64,000 nt of DNA from assembly GCA_015207155.1 (NCBI GenBank), contig JADEXK010000001.1, positions 1-64,000 of the forward strand, written 5' to 3'. Each line of letters begins with the position of its first letter. Within the stretch, counting starts at the first letter, position 1. The position numbers were made by a program, and so were the translations under genes. The DNA comes from Nostocales cyanobacterium LEGE 11386. Its GTDB lineage: Bacteria; Cyanobacteriota; Cyanobacteriia; Cyanobacteriales; Nostocaceae. Positions 16,401 to 25,315 of the stretch are shown here, piece by piece. Under the pieces are notes generated by a model. It saw nothing but the letters and a program-made list of their open reading frames with translations, was not told the DNA's origin and did no database searches.

Positions 16401-17527
16401 CCACCGAAATGGCTTTGGTAGATTTGCCAAATAACCTGTTGCAATTAAATCACAGTGATTTCATGCTCCATAGTTTTGCCTATGCGAGTAAGGGCATTGA
16501 ACAGGATATTATCTGTCAGTTGCTGTTGCCCACAAAATACCGTCAAACACGGTTGGAAAACCAAGGCGACAGCAAAACAATTACCAGTAACCCTTGGCAA
16601 TGGCAACCTGCTTTTCCTGGTTTAGATCAGATGCGTTGGCAAAGTTTAGCATTGGCAGAATTAGAGTTACCGCGAGTAGGGGAACCAGATATCACGGCTC
16701 GAATTCGTCTCCAGCAGCGTTTAGAAAGTTCTTTGTTGGGACAGGCCGTACTAGATGCGGCACTGGCCTTGAAGCTAATTTTGCAACATCAAGAATCTTT
16801 TACCCTAGATTTGGCTGATCAACGGTGGGTATTACAGCGACGAGACTTAGAAAATCAGGTGTTTGTCCCCTTTGTGCGTCGCTTGAACCGAGAACTTAAC
16901 AAGTTGTTAGTAGCTCGTGGTATACCCACAGAAGCAATTAATCAAGCTCTTTTAACTGGTGGGGTGGCTTCTTTAGAAGTTGTCAACAATTGGTTACGGC
17001 AAAAACTCCCCAACGCCAAAATTATTCAAGATTTGTATCTCGGTGACAACGGCGCTCCCAATTGTAGCCGAGTTGCCTATGGTCTAGCGATGTTGCCATT
17101 ACATCCCCAGGTGCTAGAAGAACCCAGGCAACAGTATACCGACTATTTCCTGTTTACCGAATTACTGGGACTTTTGCCAGATAGAACTTTATCTTTTAGC
17201 GATATTCTCCAGTTATTTGAAGAAAGAGGCATTAATACCAGTATTTGTCAGCAACGGTTGTTGGCTTTCTTAGAAGGTGAATTACCACCGGGTTTAATAC
17301 CTGCAACTCCAGACGCTACTTGGCTGGCTCAAAGTTCTCAAGAAAATTCTGACTATCAGGCGATCGCAGCTGCACCATTGTTTGCCAAGCAAGGAAATCT
17401 TACTTATCGTCCTAATTTCACACAATTGCTAGTTTTGCGTCGCTATCTAGATGCGATCAAAGCGAGTACGCAGCAACCAATGGAGGAACCTTATACGGTT
17501 AATTTTGCGTTAGAAGTTACTCATTAG
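13481..17527 (+). CDS. Giant protein with coiled-coil N terminus and actin/Hsp70-type ATPase domain
   Basis: 1348 residues, GTG start. The N-terminal 330 residues are helical and Gln-rich with coiled-coil stretches (LLIQPLQAELAAMMQERATLVQEIRQLEQRR). Residues about 330-720 form a very acidic, Ser/Thr-rich disordered linker that holds a 25-residue tandem duplication. From about residue 725 an actin-like ATPase fold begins: phosphate-1 loop WYLGIDVGTTGISAALL, a middle VICTCPASWSEQYRFNVREAL, phosphate-2 loop NTFVINIGATATEMALV, and adenosine motif ALLTGGVASLEVV. Thus it is a distant Hsp70/MreB relative, apparently cyanobacteria-specific. No partner genes adjoin. Function unknown; scaffold or cytoskeleton roles are guesses. 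Confidence 0.85.
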   Translation: MTSRANEIQKLIADIDNLLNSSGKRLSRLLSSQAPEPREVLERIRNFLLQLEESEVLKSDDHNELSGQAQRSPLLVKFVKQGNDSSPTQHNQLDQEQSNFLSQQLKSELSVLIQPLQAELAAMMQERATLVQEIRQLEQRRLHNYSLSQQWANQEQIISDFLQVLMSRLVPNLIPHIAQNVANSPTANSVSDYSSMELASSATQPVWESSEQAGRLTHLARELDQRLLSLDGTVNVVFEALQRNINTYHESLCQSLTRMHSTGVQGEQLMMNFLNNLTQQLQQQSPDTLASFLGVEKNELLTSSPLLSTTANTVTPSSEMTSQSGEFIEPESSSALTFNDEDENVAVTDDLDAMLLELGVDELLSLNDTVSELQPDDLELIGDEVDQLYASLLGTDNFANSSFDVIPEELSSDIADTTPASLTQPVEPEVVTEESSSDIADTTPASPTQPVEQLPDPWFEQTDADFLGLSNTNLQQTPDNPLKEQDSSSELWQELFCDEDTNPGKSLLSGVSQEEIVAIDNFLIQPSNADTITALSDLFAEIGDEEQWLGVSTISETTVVTPSMTTVTHTPEVVINDDDQEQLVDKYIPASPQENLLSPEENQSANVPDISLDEEQWQQLNQDLANFDELLEPDFNWDIFAGLEDGIDQQSLTELSTPNLAFSHLEVSQVVPISWPQTEADLDFSPTIEKKTEVTTSAPDISLVSNSSPVNNPETTFDILDSVWYLGIDVGTTGISAALLNRSISVVYPIYWSAENQQEVTSFEQSFRLPAEVYLPSASVPQGETEGKAIEPNELPKSGNNPKNNFYSAQLKPYLQVAIPYKSEQQKWEPVLQFNEFSAGPLVWVVRSLSKLLLTLKSDRHSTTQGLIAAAVGLNEKNFHSIINNITGVICTCPASWSEQYRFNVREALLTSKLVQHPQQVFFVEEAIASLLSTLDSANGETVQLSENQGLRPAKTSDQPLEGNTFVINIGATATEMALVDLPNNLLQLNHSDFMLHSFAYASKGIEQDIICQLLLPTKYRQTRLENQGDSKTITSNPWQWQPAFPGLDQMRWQSLALAELELPRVGEPDITARIRLQQRLESSLLGQAVLDAALALKLILQHQESFTLDLADQRWVLQRRDLENQVFVPFVRRLNRELNKLLVARGIPTEAINQALLTGGVASLEVVNNWLRQKLPNAKIIQDLYLGDNGAPNCSRVAYGLAMLPLHPQVLEEPRQQYTDYFLFTELLGLLPDRTLSFSDILQLFEERGINTSICQQRLLAFLEGELPPGLIPATPDATWLAQSSQENSDYQAIAAAPLFAKQGNLTYRPNFTQLLVLRRYLDAIKASTQQPMEEPYTVNFALEVTH
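14702..14846. repeat. 75-bp in-frame tandem duplication in the giant ATPase gene
   Basis: TCATCGGATATTGC recurs with 75-base spacing (14711 and 14786), encoding two copies of SSDIADTTPASxTQPVE. The copies differ at few bases, suggesting a recent duplication in the disordered linker. Confidence 0.85.
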
Positions 17528-17540
17528 TCTGAACTAAAAA

Positions 17541-17627
17541 TCACGCAAAGACGCAAAATTACTCTTTGCCACAGCAGTCACTACAACTGGGAAAACCAAA
17601 GTAACGCACTGTCTGGCCTTTGCGTGA
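17541..17627. repeat. Inverted-repeat element between convergent genes
   Basis: Perfect 10-bp inverted repeats, TCACGCAAAG at 17541-17550 and CTTTGCGTGA at 17618-17627, flank a 67-base core that repeats the ACGCAAA motif. It lies between the convergent giant ATPase and pentapeptide genes and may serve as a bidirectional stop. Confidence 0.6.
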
Positions 17628-17645
17628 CATAATTAAACCGTATTT

Positions 17646-18140
17646 CTACCTACATTCTAGAGACTCGCGAGTATCCACACCAGTCTTGGAATTCACTCCA
17701 CTAGCTTGAGCGCAGAGTTTTTTAATCTGCGGCCCATCTAAAATTGCATTCGTAAAATCAGCCCCTGTAATGTCAACATCATTAAAAACAGAACGTAACA
17801 TCATGGCATTGGTCAAAATCGCATCACTTAAATCAGCGCGCTTAAACTGTGTCAAATAGGCTATGCCATCACTAAAATCTACACCATGCAGATTCACTCC
17901 CTCCAGCAGAGAGCCATTAAACACGCCACCACGAAAATCAGCATTGCTAAAATTAGTATTCTCTAAAATTACATTGGTAAACTCAGTTCCTACCAAATTT
18001 TGACCAGAGTAATCCTTAGCCTCAAGTTCCTCACCCACGGAACGGGTAATGCTAGAAGAACTAGCGGCTTGCGCTGATAGGGGAAACAAAAAAAGAACCA
18101 TAGCTAAAACAAAGCTAGCCAGTAGTTGCCAATACTTCAT
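17646..18140 (-). CDS. Exported pentapeptide-repeat protein (thylakoid lumen type)
   Basis: A 164-residue secreted pentapeptide protein. A classical signal peptide (MKYWQLLASFVLAMVLFLFPLSAQA) ends at an AQA-A cleavage site. Residues about 50-135 follow A(D/N)LXX-type repeats such as NTNFSNADFRGGVFNGSLLEGVNL and RADLSDAILTNAM, predicting a right-handed quadrilateral beta-helix. The C terminus has two Cys (LCAQ...LECR) that may form a disulfide. It resembles the lumenal TL15/TL17 proteins of plastids and their cyanobacterial homologues. Molecular role unknown; location in thylakoid lumen or periplasm is inferred from the signal. Confidence 0.88.
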   Translation of the reverse strand: MKYWQLLASFVLAMVLFLFPLSAQAASSSSITRSVGEELEAKDYSGQNLVGTEFTNVILENTNFSNADFRGGVFNGSLLEGVNLHGVDFSDGIAYLTQFKRADLSDAILTNAMMLRSVFNDVDITGADFTNAILDGPQIKKLCAQASGVNSKTGVDTRESLECR

Positions 18141-18313
18141 AATCTCTTGTTAACAAATCTCAACACTTGCACTATTAACTATTAAACCTTACGGCAAAGT
18201 CCAACAGTTCTGATTTGGGAGAGATTTGTTAATTACCTCAAGATACCCGCCTGTCAAACCATAAACCATCCCGTAGGATATATAAATATTGACGTGCGAT
18301 CGCAAAAATACCC

Positions 18314-19450
18314 GTGGCTAATCAAGAAGATATCACCCAATCCCTAGCACGAACCCCTTTATATCAAATGGGTGCAGAACTCAAAGCCCGCTTTACCAGC
18401 TTCGGTGGTTGGGAAATGCCTGTACAATTTGTCGGTATTAATCGCGAACATGAAGCTGTGAGAAATGCCGCCGGGATGTTTGATATTTCCCACATGGGCA
18501 AATTTATCCTCCAAGGTCAGCATCTGATTGACCAACTTCAGCGTTTAGTGCCTTCAGATTTAAATCGGTTGCAACCAGGTCAAGCACAATACACTGTATT
18601 GCTAAATCCCCAAGGGGGAATTATTGATGACATTATTGTCTATGATCAGGGAAAAGATACCACTGGTAAACAACGAGCTGCGATCGTTGTCAATGCGGCA
18701 ACCACCGATAAAGACAAAGCGTGGCTATTACAAAACCTTGACCTAGATGAGGTGGAATTCCAAGACCTATCGTCGGAAAAAGTTTTAATCGCCGTGCAAG
18801 GGCCAAAAGCTGTTAAATATCTTCAGCCCTTAGTAAAAGAAGACCTACAATCAATCAAAGCCTTTGGTCACCGCCAAACCACAATACTAGGTAAACCTGC
18901 TTTTATTGCCCGCACAGGTTACACCGGGGAAGATGGCTTTGAAGTAATGCTAGATCCAGATGTTGGTAGAGAGTTATGGCAAAAACTTCATAAAGCTGGC
19001 GTTATTCCCTGCGGACTTGGTGCTAGAGATACTCTACGTCTAGAGGCAGCCATGGCACTTTATGGGCAAGATATTGATGACACTACTACCCCCTTAGAAG
19101 CAGGTTTGAGTTGGTTAGTTCACCTCGATACCAAAGGTGATTTTATTGGTCGGGAAGTTTTGGTACAGCAAAAAGCCTATGGAGTGCAGCGCCGATTAGT
19201 AGGCTTACAAATGCCAGGACGTAACATTGCTCGTCACGGTTATCCAATTGTATCAGCCGGTAAAGTCGTAGGAGAAGTTACTAGTGGGACTTTATCGCCT
19301 ACGCTTGGTTATCCTATTGCCTTAGCCTATGTTTCCACTCAGCTAGCAACAGTTGGTGAACAGCTGGAAGTAAAAATTCGTAACAAAGCTTACCCGGCCG
19401 TTGTTGTAAAACGTCCCTTTTATCGCTCAAAGAATCGTGTTATTAACTGA
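18314..19450 (+). CDS. gcvT: Aminomethyltransferase, glycine cleavage T protein
   Basis: The T protein transfers the methylene group from the aminomethyl-lipoyl H protein to tetrahydrofolate and releases ammonia. At 378 residues it is standard length. Marks: [24 protein letters not shown] near the N terminus, [13 protein letters not shown], and the folate-site region [14 protein letters not shown] (about 196-209) with [21 protein letters not shown] start; the upstream 170 bases show no clear glycine riboswitch. It begins the run gcvT-gcvH-gcvP. In cyanobacteria this system handles photorespiratory glycine and one-carbon supply. Confidence 0.96.
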   Translation: MANQEDITQSLARTPLYQMGAELKARFTSFGGWEMPVQFVGINREHEAVRNAAGMFDISHMGKFILQGQHLIDQLQRLVPSDLNRLQPGQAQYTVLLNPQGGIIDDIIVYDQGKDTTGKQRAAIVVNAATTDKDKAWLLQNLDLDEVEFQDLSSEKVLIAVQGPKAVKYLQPLVKEDLQSIKAFGHRQTTILGKPAFIARTGYTGEDGFEVMLDPDVGRELWQKLHKAGVIPCGLGARDTLRLEAAMALYGQDIDDTTTPLEAGLSWLVHLDTKGDFIGREVLVQQKAYGVQRRLVGLQMPGRNIARHGYPIVSAGKVVGEVTSGTLSPTLGYPIALAYVSTQLATVGEQLEVKIRNKAYPAVVVKRPFYRSKNRVIN

Positions 19451-19574
19451 TAACCGCCCATGTTTTTAAGGAATAATGTGTTTTGAGTTACTAAATCTAC
19501 AGTATGGTTAATTACCAACCATCACTTGGATGACTTTGGGGCGCTAACTATTTTGATATCGAAGGGGAAGTGAT

Positions 19575-19964
19575 ATGTCTTTTGAATATCCTCAGGATTT
19601 CCGATACCTGGATACTCATGAATACGTGCGGCTAGATGGTGAAATTGCCACTATTGGCATTACTGAGTTTGCTGTAGACCAAATGGGTGATGTCGTCTTT
19701 TTGGAACTACCAGAAATTGGTGACTTAGTTACCAAGGGAGAAACTTTTGGCACAATTGAATCTGTGAAAGCCGTTGAAGATCTGAGTTCACCAATCACCG
19801 GCACAGTTATAGAACGCAATGAAGCTTTGATTGAATCTCCTGAAGAAGTGGCAGACGACCCCTATGGTGAAGGCTGGTTCTTAAAGGTGCGTATTAATGA
19901 CCCCGATGAAGTGTTGGATGCCTTGACTGCGGATGAGTATCGCGCTCAGGTAGAGGGAGAGTAA
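19575..19964 (+). CDS. gcvH: Glycine cleavage system H protein
   Basis: The lipoyl carrier that shuttles the aminomethyl group among the P, T and L proteins. It has 129 residues; the lipoylated Lys is in [18 protein letters not shown] (near residue 64), flanked by the typical beta-hammerhead. N terminus [25 protein letters not shown] is typical of the family. ATG preceded by AAGGGGAAG. It lies 124 bases after gcvT and is followed by heptamer repeats and a hairpin before gcvP, so gcvP may be partly uncoupled from it. Confidence 0.96.
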   Translation: MSFEYPQDFRYLDTHEYVRLDGEIATIGITEFAVDQMGDVVFLELPEIGDLVTKGETFGTIESVKAVEDLSSPITGTVIERNEALIESPEEVADDPYGEGWFLKVRINDPDEVLDALTADEYRAQVEGE

Positions 19965-19965
19965 A

Positions 19966-20010
19966 AGTGCTGAGTGCTGAGTGCTGAGTGCTGAGTGCTG
20001 AGTGCTGAGT
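19966..20010. repeat. AGTGCTG heptamer array (about 6.4 copies)
   Basis: Perfect head-to-tail AGTGCTG units lie between gcvH and gcvP. A shorter array of the same unit lies after zwf near 38120, and short related units appear upstream of 1720. Confidence 0.95.
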
Positions 20011-20042
20011 GAAAAGTCAAAAATTACCTTTGACTTTTCACT
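20008..20042. repeat. 14-bp perfect hairpin in the gcvH-gcvP gap
   Basis: AGTGAAAAGTCAAA pairs fully with TTTGACTTTTCACT around a 7-base loop. No T-run follows, so it may attenuate or stabilise the gcvH message rather than act as a classical terminator. Confidence 0.6.
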
Positions 20043-20148
20043 AAAATTATTCTCTTGGTTAAATAATTCCGTTCAAAAATTAAGTGACTGCCACTTGTCA
20101 AGAGTATTTGTTGCAAAATATTAAATAGTTACGTCTGGAGTTCAAGCT

Positions 20149-23076
20149 GTGGTATCTTTCGCCCCTATTCCTCAATCAAGCCATCAACAGATGCTGAGTG
20201 AAAGGAGTCTAGAGTCAAGTAATTTCGCACAACGACACATTGGCCCTAACTCTGATGAAATCCAGCAAATGCTTGAAGTTTTGGGTTTTCCCAGTCTGGA
20301 CTCACTCATCGAGAAAACAGTACCTCAGACTATCCGGCTAAAAAAAACGCTGAAGTTACCAACAGCACAAAGTGAGTATGCAGCACTGGCAAAGTTAAAA
20401 CAAATTGCTGCTAAAAATCAGGTATGTCGTTCATATATTGGGATGGGGTATTACGATTGCATCACCCCTCCTGTAATTGGACGTAATATCCTGGAAAATC
20501 CTGGTTGGTATACAGCCTACACTCCTTATCAGCCAGAAATTGCTCAAGGGCGACTGGAAGCACTGCTGAATTTCCAGACGATGATTATCGACCTCACAGG
20601 TTTGGAAATTGCCAATGCTTCATTACTTGATGAAGCCACAGCAGCAGCAGAAGCAATGAGTCTCAGTTATGGTGTTTGCAAAACTCAGGCAAATGCTTAT
20701 TTTGTTGCTCGTGATTGTCATCCCCAAACTATTGATGTGTTGCAGACACGAGCTAAACCCTTGGGGATTAACATCATTGTCGGCGACCATCAGACATTTG
20801 ATTTTGCTCAACCGATTTTTGGGGCAGTTCTACAATATCCTGCTAGTGATGGCACTATTTACGACTACCGTGCTTTTATTGAAAAAGCCCATGCTGAGGG
20901 TGCATTGGTGACAGTAGCAGCAGACCCCTTAAGCTTAACTTTACTCACACCACCCGGTGAATTTGGTGCGGATATTGCTGTAGGTAGTACTCAACGCTTC
21001 GGCATTCCCTTAGGGTTTGGAGGGCCTCACGCCGCTTACTTTGCCACGAAAGAAGAGTATAAACGGCAGGTTCCAGGGCGAATTGTGGGAGTATCTAAAG
21101 ATGCTCAGGGTAAGCCTGCATTGCGTCTCGCTTTGCAAACCCGTGAACAGCATATCCGCCGTGAAAAAGCTACTAGTAATATTTGTACTGCCCAGGTGTT
21201 GTTGGCAGTCATGGCCAGTATGTATGCAGTTTACCATGGTGCTGCTGGACTCAAGGCGATCGCCGAAAACATCCATCAACTCACTATAACTTTAGCAGCA
21301 GGATTGCAGCGACTGGGTTATGGCATCAGTTCCGAAAATTTCTTTGATACTCTGCGAGTAGAGTTGGGTACACACTCTGCAAAAGCAATCCTTGATGCTT
21401 GTCAAGCGCGAAATATTAACTTACGAATTTTTGATGCTACGGCTGTGGGTATCTCCCTAGATGAAACTACTACACCAGAAGATTTAATTGACCTCTGGCA
21501 AATTTTCGCAGGTACAGATAACCTCCCGTTCACCATAGAAGAGTTAACTTCACCCTCATCTTCCCACCTCCCCCTTGTCCGCACCAGCAGCTATCTCACC
21601 CATCCCGTCTTTAACCGCTACCATTCAGAAACTGAGTTGTTGCGTTATCTGCATCAGCTAGAAACTAAGGACTTATCCCTAACTACATCCATGATTCCCT
21701 TGGGTTCATGCACGATGAAGTTGAATGCAACGGCGGAGATGATTCCTGTAACTTGGGAAGAATTTGGCAAGATTCATCCATTTGCCCCATTTTCTCAAAC
21801 GCGGGGTTATCAAATTCTGTTCCAGCAACTTGAGGCGTGGTTAGCTGAAATTACTGGGTTTGCGGGAATTTCTCTACAACCAAATGCTGGTTCTCAAGGC
21901 GAATACACAGGACTTTTAGTGATTCGGCAATATCACGAAAGTCGTGGGGAAGGACACCGTAATGTTTGTTTAATTCCCACCTCAGCACACGGAACCAATC
22001 CGGCGAGTGCGGTAATGTGCGGGATGAAGGTAGTTGCCGTTGCCTGTGATGCGGCAGGTAATATTGATGTTGATGATTTAACAGCGAAGGCAGAAAAGCA
22101 TAAGTTAGAATTGGCAGCCTTGATGGTGACATATCCTTCAACTCACGGTGTATTTGAGGAAGCAATTCAGGAAATCTGCGCTGTGGTGCATGATCACGGT
22201 GGACAAGTTTATATGGATGGGGCAAATATGAATGCCCAAGTAGGTATTTGTCGTCCTGGTGATATTGGGGCGGATGTCTGCCATTTAAATTTGCACAAAA
22301 CTTTTTGTATTCCCCATGGTGGCGGTGGCCCTGGTATGGGGCCCATTGGTGTGGCTGCTCATCTTGTACCGTTTCTTCCGGGACACGCGATAGTACCCAC
22401 AACTCAGCACTCTCATATTGGCGCGATTCCTACGGAGCGCTTCGCGATCGCAGCTGCGCCTTGGGGTAGTGCTAGTATTTTGGTGATTTCTTGGATGTAT
22501 ATTGCCATGATGGGTGCAGCTAGTTTGACTCAAGCAACTAAGGTGGCAATTCTCAATGCTAATTACATCGCCCACAGACTAAGTACTTACTATCCTGTTC
22601 TGTATAAAGGCAAAAATGATTTAGTTGCCCATGAGTGTATTTTAGATTTGCGCTCGCTGAAAAAATCTGCGGGTATCGAAATTGATGATATTGCCAAACG
22701 GCTGATGGATTATGGTTTCCATGCACCAACTGTTTCTTGGCCTGTGGCGGGTACTATCATGGTGGAACCGACAGAAAGCGAATCAAAAGCAGAATTAGAC
22801 CGTTTTTGTGAGGCGATGATTGCTATTCGTGGGGAAGTTGCGGAAATTGAATCTGGCAAGATGGATGTTCAAGATAATGTTTTGAAGAATGCACCTCACA
22901 CTGCTGAAAGTCTGATTGCTGGGGAATGGAATCATCCTTATTCTCGTGAACAAGCTGCTTATCCTGCGCCTTGGACTCGTGAACATAAGTTCTGGCCTAG
23001 TGTGGGCAGAATTGATGCGGCTTTTGGTGATCGGAATTTTGTTTGTTCTTGTCTGCCTATGGATACTTATCAGTAG
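20149..23076 (+). CDS. gcvP: Glycine dehydrogenase (decarboxylating), P protein
   Basis: The homodimeric 975-residue PLP enzyme that decarboxylates glycine and loads the aminomethyl group on GcvH. The N-terminal half starts with [17 protein letters not shown]; the C-terminal half contains the PLP-lysine motif [21 protein letters not shown] (Lys near residue 708) and SHGTNPAS-like [15 protein letters not shown] start. Odd: the conserved GA(V/I)[10 protein letters not shown] block is interrupted by seven extra residues PTERFAI, coded by a 21-base insert placed exactly within a HIP1 octamer (22428-22448). The insert keeps the frame. A low-complexity stretch SPSSSHLPL near residue 465 may also be repeat-derived. 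Confidence 0.96.
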   Translation: MVSFAPIPQSSHQQMLSERSLESSNFAQRHIGPNSDEIQQMLEVLGFPSLDSLIEKTVPQTIRLKKTLKLPTAQSEYAALAKLKQIAAKNQVCRSYIGMGYYDCITPPVIGRNILENPGWYTAYTPYQPEIAQGRLEALLNFQTMIIDLTGLEIANASLLDEATAAAEAMSLSYGVCKTQANAYFVARDCHPQTIDVLQTRAKPLGINIIVGDHQTFDFAQPIFGAVLQYPASDGTIYDYRAFIEKAHAEGALVTVAADPLSLTLLTPPGEFGADIAVGSTQRFGIPLGFGGPHAAYFATKEEYKRQVPGRIVGVSKDAQGKPALRLALQTREQHIRREKATSNICTAQVLLAVMASMYAVYHGAAGLKAIAENIHQLTITLAAGLQRLGYGISSENFFDTLRVELGTHSAKAILDACQARNINLRIFDATAVGISLDETTTPEDLIDLWQIFAGTDNLPFTIEELTSPSSSHLPLVRTSSYLTHPVFNRYHSETELLRYLHQLETKDLSLTTSMIPLGSCTMKLNATAEMIPVTWEEFGKIHPFAPFSQTRGYQILFQQLEAWLAEITGFAGISLQPNAGSQGEYTGLLVIRQYHESRGEGHRNVCLIPTSAHGTNPASAVMCGMKVVAVACDAAGNIDVDDLTAKAEKHKLELAALMVTYPSTHGVFEEAIQEICAVVHDHGGQVYMDGANMNAQVGICRPGDIGADVCHLNLHKTFCIPHGGGGPGMGPIGVAAHLVPFLPGHAIVPTTQHSHIGAIPTERFAIAAAPWGSASILVISWMYIAMMGAASLTQATKVAILNANYIAHRLSTYYPVLYKGKNDLVAHECILDLRSLKKSAGIEIDDIAKRLMDYGFHAPTVSWPVAGTIMVEPTESESKAELDRFCEAMIAIRGEVAEIESGKMDVQDNVLKNAPHTAESLIAGEWNHPYSREQAAYPAPWTREHKFWPSVGRIDAAFGDRNFVCSCLPMDTYQ
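22428..22448. mobile_element. 21-nt HIP1-targeted micro-insertion inside gcvP
   Basis: Removing these 21 bases rebuilds GCGAT+CGC, a perfect HIP1 site, and restores the conserved [11 protein letters not shown] protein block. The inserted CCTACGG...GCGCT.CGCGAT resembles the repeat at 3529-3563. This is the behaviour described for the SDR5 family in Nostoc (found only within HIP1). Confidence 0.75.
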
Positions 23077-23228
23077 AAAAGTGGGCGATCGCCTTTGGTG
23101 GGCTATGTATGTTAGGGGCGATCGCGCATTTTTGCCAAGATTTAAGCATCGAACCGCAAAAAACGCGCAAGAAGACTTCTTTCTTCTTTCTTCGTTAACT
23201 CATGCTTCTGCGCCAAATCATTTCGCGA

Positions 23229-23579
23229 TTATTTTTTTGGTCGAATTCCAGTTTCTGAATCTTTAGGCATCATTGCTCCTGGTCGCTTACCACTTTCGAT
23301 ATAATTATTTTCAGCTTCTGGTGTCTTGATGATAACTTTTTCCTTCTTTCGCTCTTTAGTTGAATAGTAAGGTTTGGCAGGCTCTGTTTGTACTAAAATT
23401 CTCCGTTCCTTGGTGATATAATAGGGTTGAGATATTTCTACATTGTGGCTTTTATCCGAATAATAACCAGCCGCTTGACTTGCACTAGTAGGTAAGCTGA
23501 TAAACCAAACTAAAGCAGTTAGTAATATTAGCGAAATTTGGCGACGCAATTGATTAAAAACTTTGTTGTTTTCTAACAT
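23229..23579 (-). CDS. Small secreted hypothetical protein with PYY-TKER repeats
   Basis: A 116-residue protein with a signal peptide (hydrophobic ISLILLTALVWFISLP, cleavage after SQA). The mature part carries two similar segments, QPYYITKERR and KPYYSTKERKK, and ends very basic (GIRPKK). I do not recognise a family. Exported location is inferred. It lies alone on the minus strand between gcvP and a 193-bp element. The frame, start codon and signal peptide support a real gene. Confidence 0.6.
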   Translation of the reverse strand: MLENNKVFNQLRRQISLILLTALVWFISLPTSASQAAGYYSDKSHNVEISQPYYITKERRILVQTEPAKPYYSTKERKKEKVIIKTPEAENNYIESGKRPGAMMPKDSETGIRPKK

Positions 23580-23873
23580 GGAAAAATTGTCTCCTAGCTT
23601 TTTAATAAATGCTTGAATATTAGAAAATTCTTGATTGAACTAACGTCTTCCTCTAGGCTGGTTACCTATATATAAAAAGTACTGGGTATTTTGACGGTAA
23701 TCCTTTTATCATCGTCAGTGCTGAGTAAATTAATAAAGTACTCAGTACTTATGTACTTAGTAAAAGCCTGCCCTTTGTAGTCACTGAGCGGCTCGAAGTG
23801 TGAATGGCCTTTCAACTCAGCACTTTGCCATAAATCATTTTTTTGAGAATTCCTGTGAGATTTCAGCTTAAAA
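23580..23873. other. Intergenic region with short inverted repeats
   Basis: This 294-base stretch holds the promoter of the secreted small protein plus degenerate repeats (TACTTAG/TACTCAG near 23715-23760 and a CACTGAGCGGCTCGAAGTG palindrome near 23780). No gene is seen. Confidence 0.45.
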
Positions 23874-24066
23874 TAACGTGAATTCGATGAACCTCACCCC
23901 AACCCCTCTCCGTGTCGGAGAGGGGCTGAAAGTACAGCGAAAAATTAGGCTTTTAAAGCCTCTAACGCCACGTGCTACAACGCGGGGAACCCGCGCAACG
24001 CAGTGGCTCCTCCTGGCAGGGGAGAGGTTTGGAGAGGGGTTTTTGATATTTGTCGAACTCACGTTA
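23874..24066. mobile_element. 193-bp miniature inverted-repeat element, copy B
   Basis: Same length as copy A (9841-10033) but in the opposite orientation, with matching tips TAACGTG...CACGTTA and about ten differences by eye, several in hairpin loops. It ends 93 bases before the cobW-like gene and therefore sits in its promoter region. Contains copy 3 of the nested palindrome (23974-24010). Confidence 0.88.
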
Positions 24067-24159
24067 AAATAACTAAGTCAAACTTAAAAACCAGCTTAAT
24101 CTCAGTATTTCGTGTTATAAATATTAAAACTTGCCATACTGAGAAAATCGGGCAAAATT

Positions 24160-25200
24160 ATGGCTACAAAAATTCCTGTCACAGTCATCACAGGCTTCTT
24201 AGGTAGTGGTAAAACCAGCCTAATTCGTCATCTACTACAAAACAACCAAGGTCGCCGTATTGCGGTGTTAGTCAACGAATTTGGCGAACTCGGTATTGAT
24301 GGTGAATTATTGAAATCCTGTCAGATTTGCCCCGAAGAAGATGACGGCGGGAGTAATATTTTTGAACTAACTAACGGTTGCTTATGCTGCACCGTACAGG
24401 AAGAGTTTTATCCCACGATGCAACAGTTAATCAAGCGGCGAGATAGTATTGACTGCATTTTGATTGAAACTTCTGGTTTGGCTTTACCAAAACCGTTGGT
24501 AAAAGCTTTTCGCTGGCAAGAAATTCGCGCCACCGCCACTGTGGATGCCGTGATTACTGTAGTAGACTGTGCAGCAGTAGCAACAGGAACATTTGCTAGT
24601 GATCCTGAAGCGATCGCCGCCCAACGGCAAGCAGATGATAGCCTAGAACACGAAACCCCTTTGCAAGAACTATTTGCAGACCAACTTGCTTGTGCAGACT
24701 TGGTGGTGTTGAATAAAACTGACTTGGTGGATGCTGAGACAAAAACTCAAGTTGAGGAATGGATTAAGCAAGAGTTGCCCAGAGTTGTGAAGATTGTGGA
24801 AAGCGATCGCGGGACACTTGATACCTCTATCTTATTAGGATTCCAAGCCGCAGTTGAAGATGATTTAGATAGTCGCCCCTGTCATCACGACACTGAAGAA
24901 GACCACGACCACGACGAAGAAATTACCTCAACTCACCTGATTTTAGATCGTGCCTTTGATCCAGAAAAACTACAACAACAGTTGCAAACACTAGCACATC
25001 AACAAGAAATTTACCGAATTAAAGGTTTTGTCGCAGTACCTAACAAACCTATGCGCCTAGTGATGCAAGGCGTAGGAACCCGATTCGATAAATTCTATGA
25101 TCGTCCCTGGCAACCACAAGAAGCAAGACAAACCCGCTTAGTTTTCATTGGGCGTGATTTAAAATCCTCAGAAATAGAATCGCAATTGGTAACCTTATAA
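24160..25200 (+). CDS. CobW/G3E-family GTPase, putative metal chaperone
   Basis: A 346-residue P-loop GTPase of the COG0523 group. Walker A is GFLGSGKTSLIRHLL (about residues 10-24), the metal motif GCLCC lies near residue 75, followed by LIETSGLALP and the guanine motif VLNKTDLV (near 184-191). A His/Asp-rich loop (CHHDTEEDHDHDEE, about 244-257) suggests Zn, Co or Ni binding. The C-terminal CobW domain ends normally. Usual roles are metal insertion or zinc-stress response; no Zur-type box is visible upstream, where a miniature element ends 93 bases before the ATG. Confidence 0.9.
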   Translation: MATKIPVTVITGFLGSGKTSLIRHLLQNNQGRRIAVLVNEFGELGIDGELLKSCQICPEEDDGGSNIFELTNGCLCCTVQEEFYPTMQQLIKRRDSIDCILIETSGLALPKPLVKAFRWQEIRATATVDAVITVVDCAAVATGTFASDPEAIAAQRQADDSLEHETPLQELFADQLACADLVVLNKTDLVDAETKTQVEEWIKQELPRVVKIVESDRGTLDTSILLGFQAAVEDDLDSRPCHHDTEEDHDHDEEITSTHLILDRAFDPEKLQQQLQTLAHQQEIYRIKGFVAVPNKPMRLVMQGVGTRFDKFYDRPWQPQEARQTRLVFIGRDLKSSEIESQLVTL

Positions 25201-25315
25201 TTTTCCTGGATGTTTAAACTTTTCGTGTTCTTTTTAGTTACTCCTTTAGTTTACAGAGATCGCCTGGATTAACCTCTCCCCCAATTCCTCTATCAGTGCG
25301 ATGAGCGGATCATTA

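Noticed and set aside
18141..18313. Glycine riboswitch before gcvT
   Set aside because: I could not find the paired aptamer features by eye in these 173 bases.
21851..22575. Long antisense frames opposite gcvP
   Set aside because: They are shadows of a strongly conserved gene; His/Pro-rich composition is typical of antisense frames.
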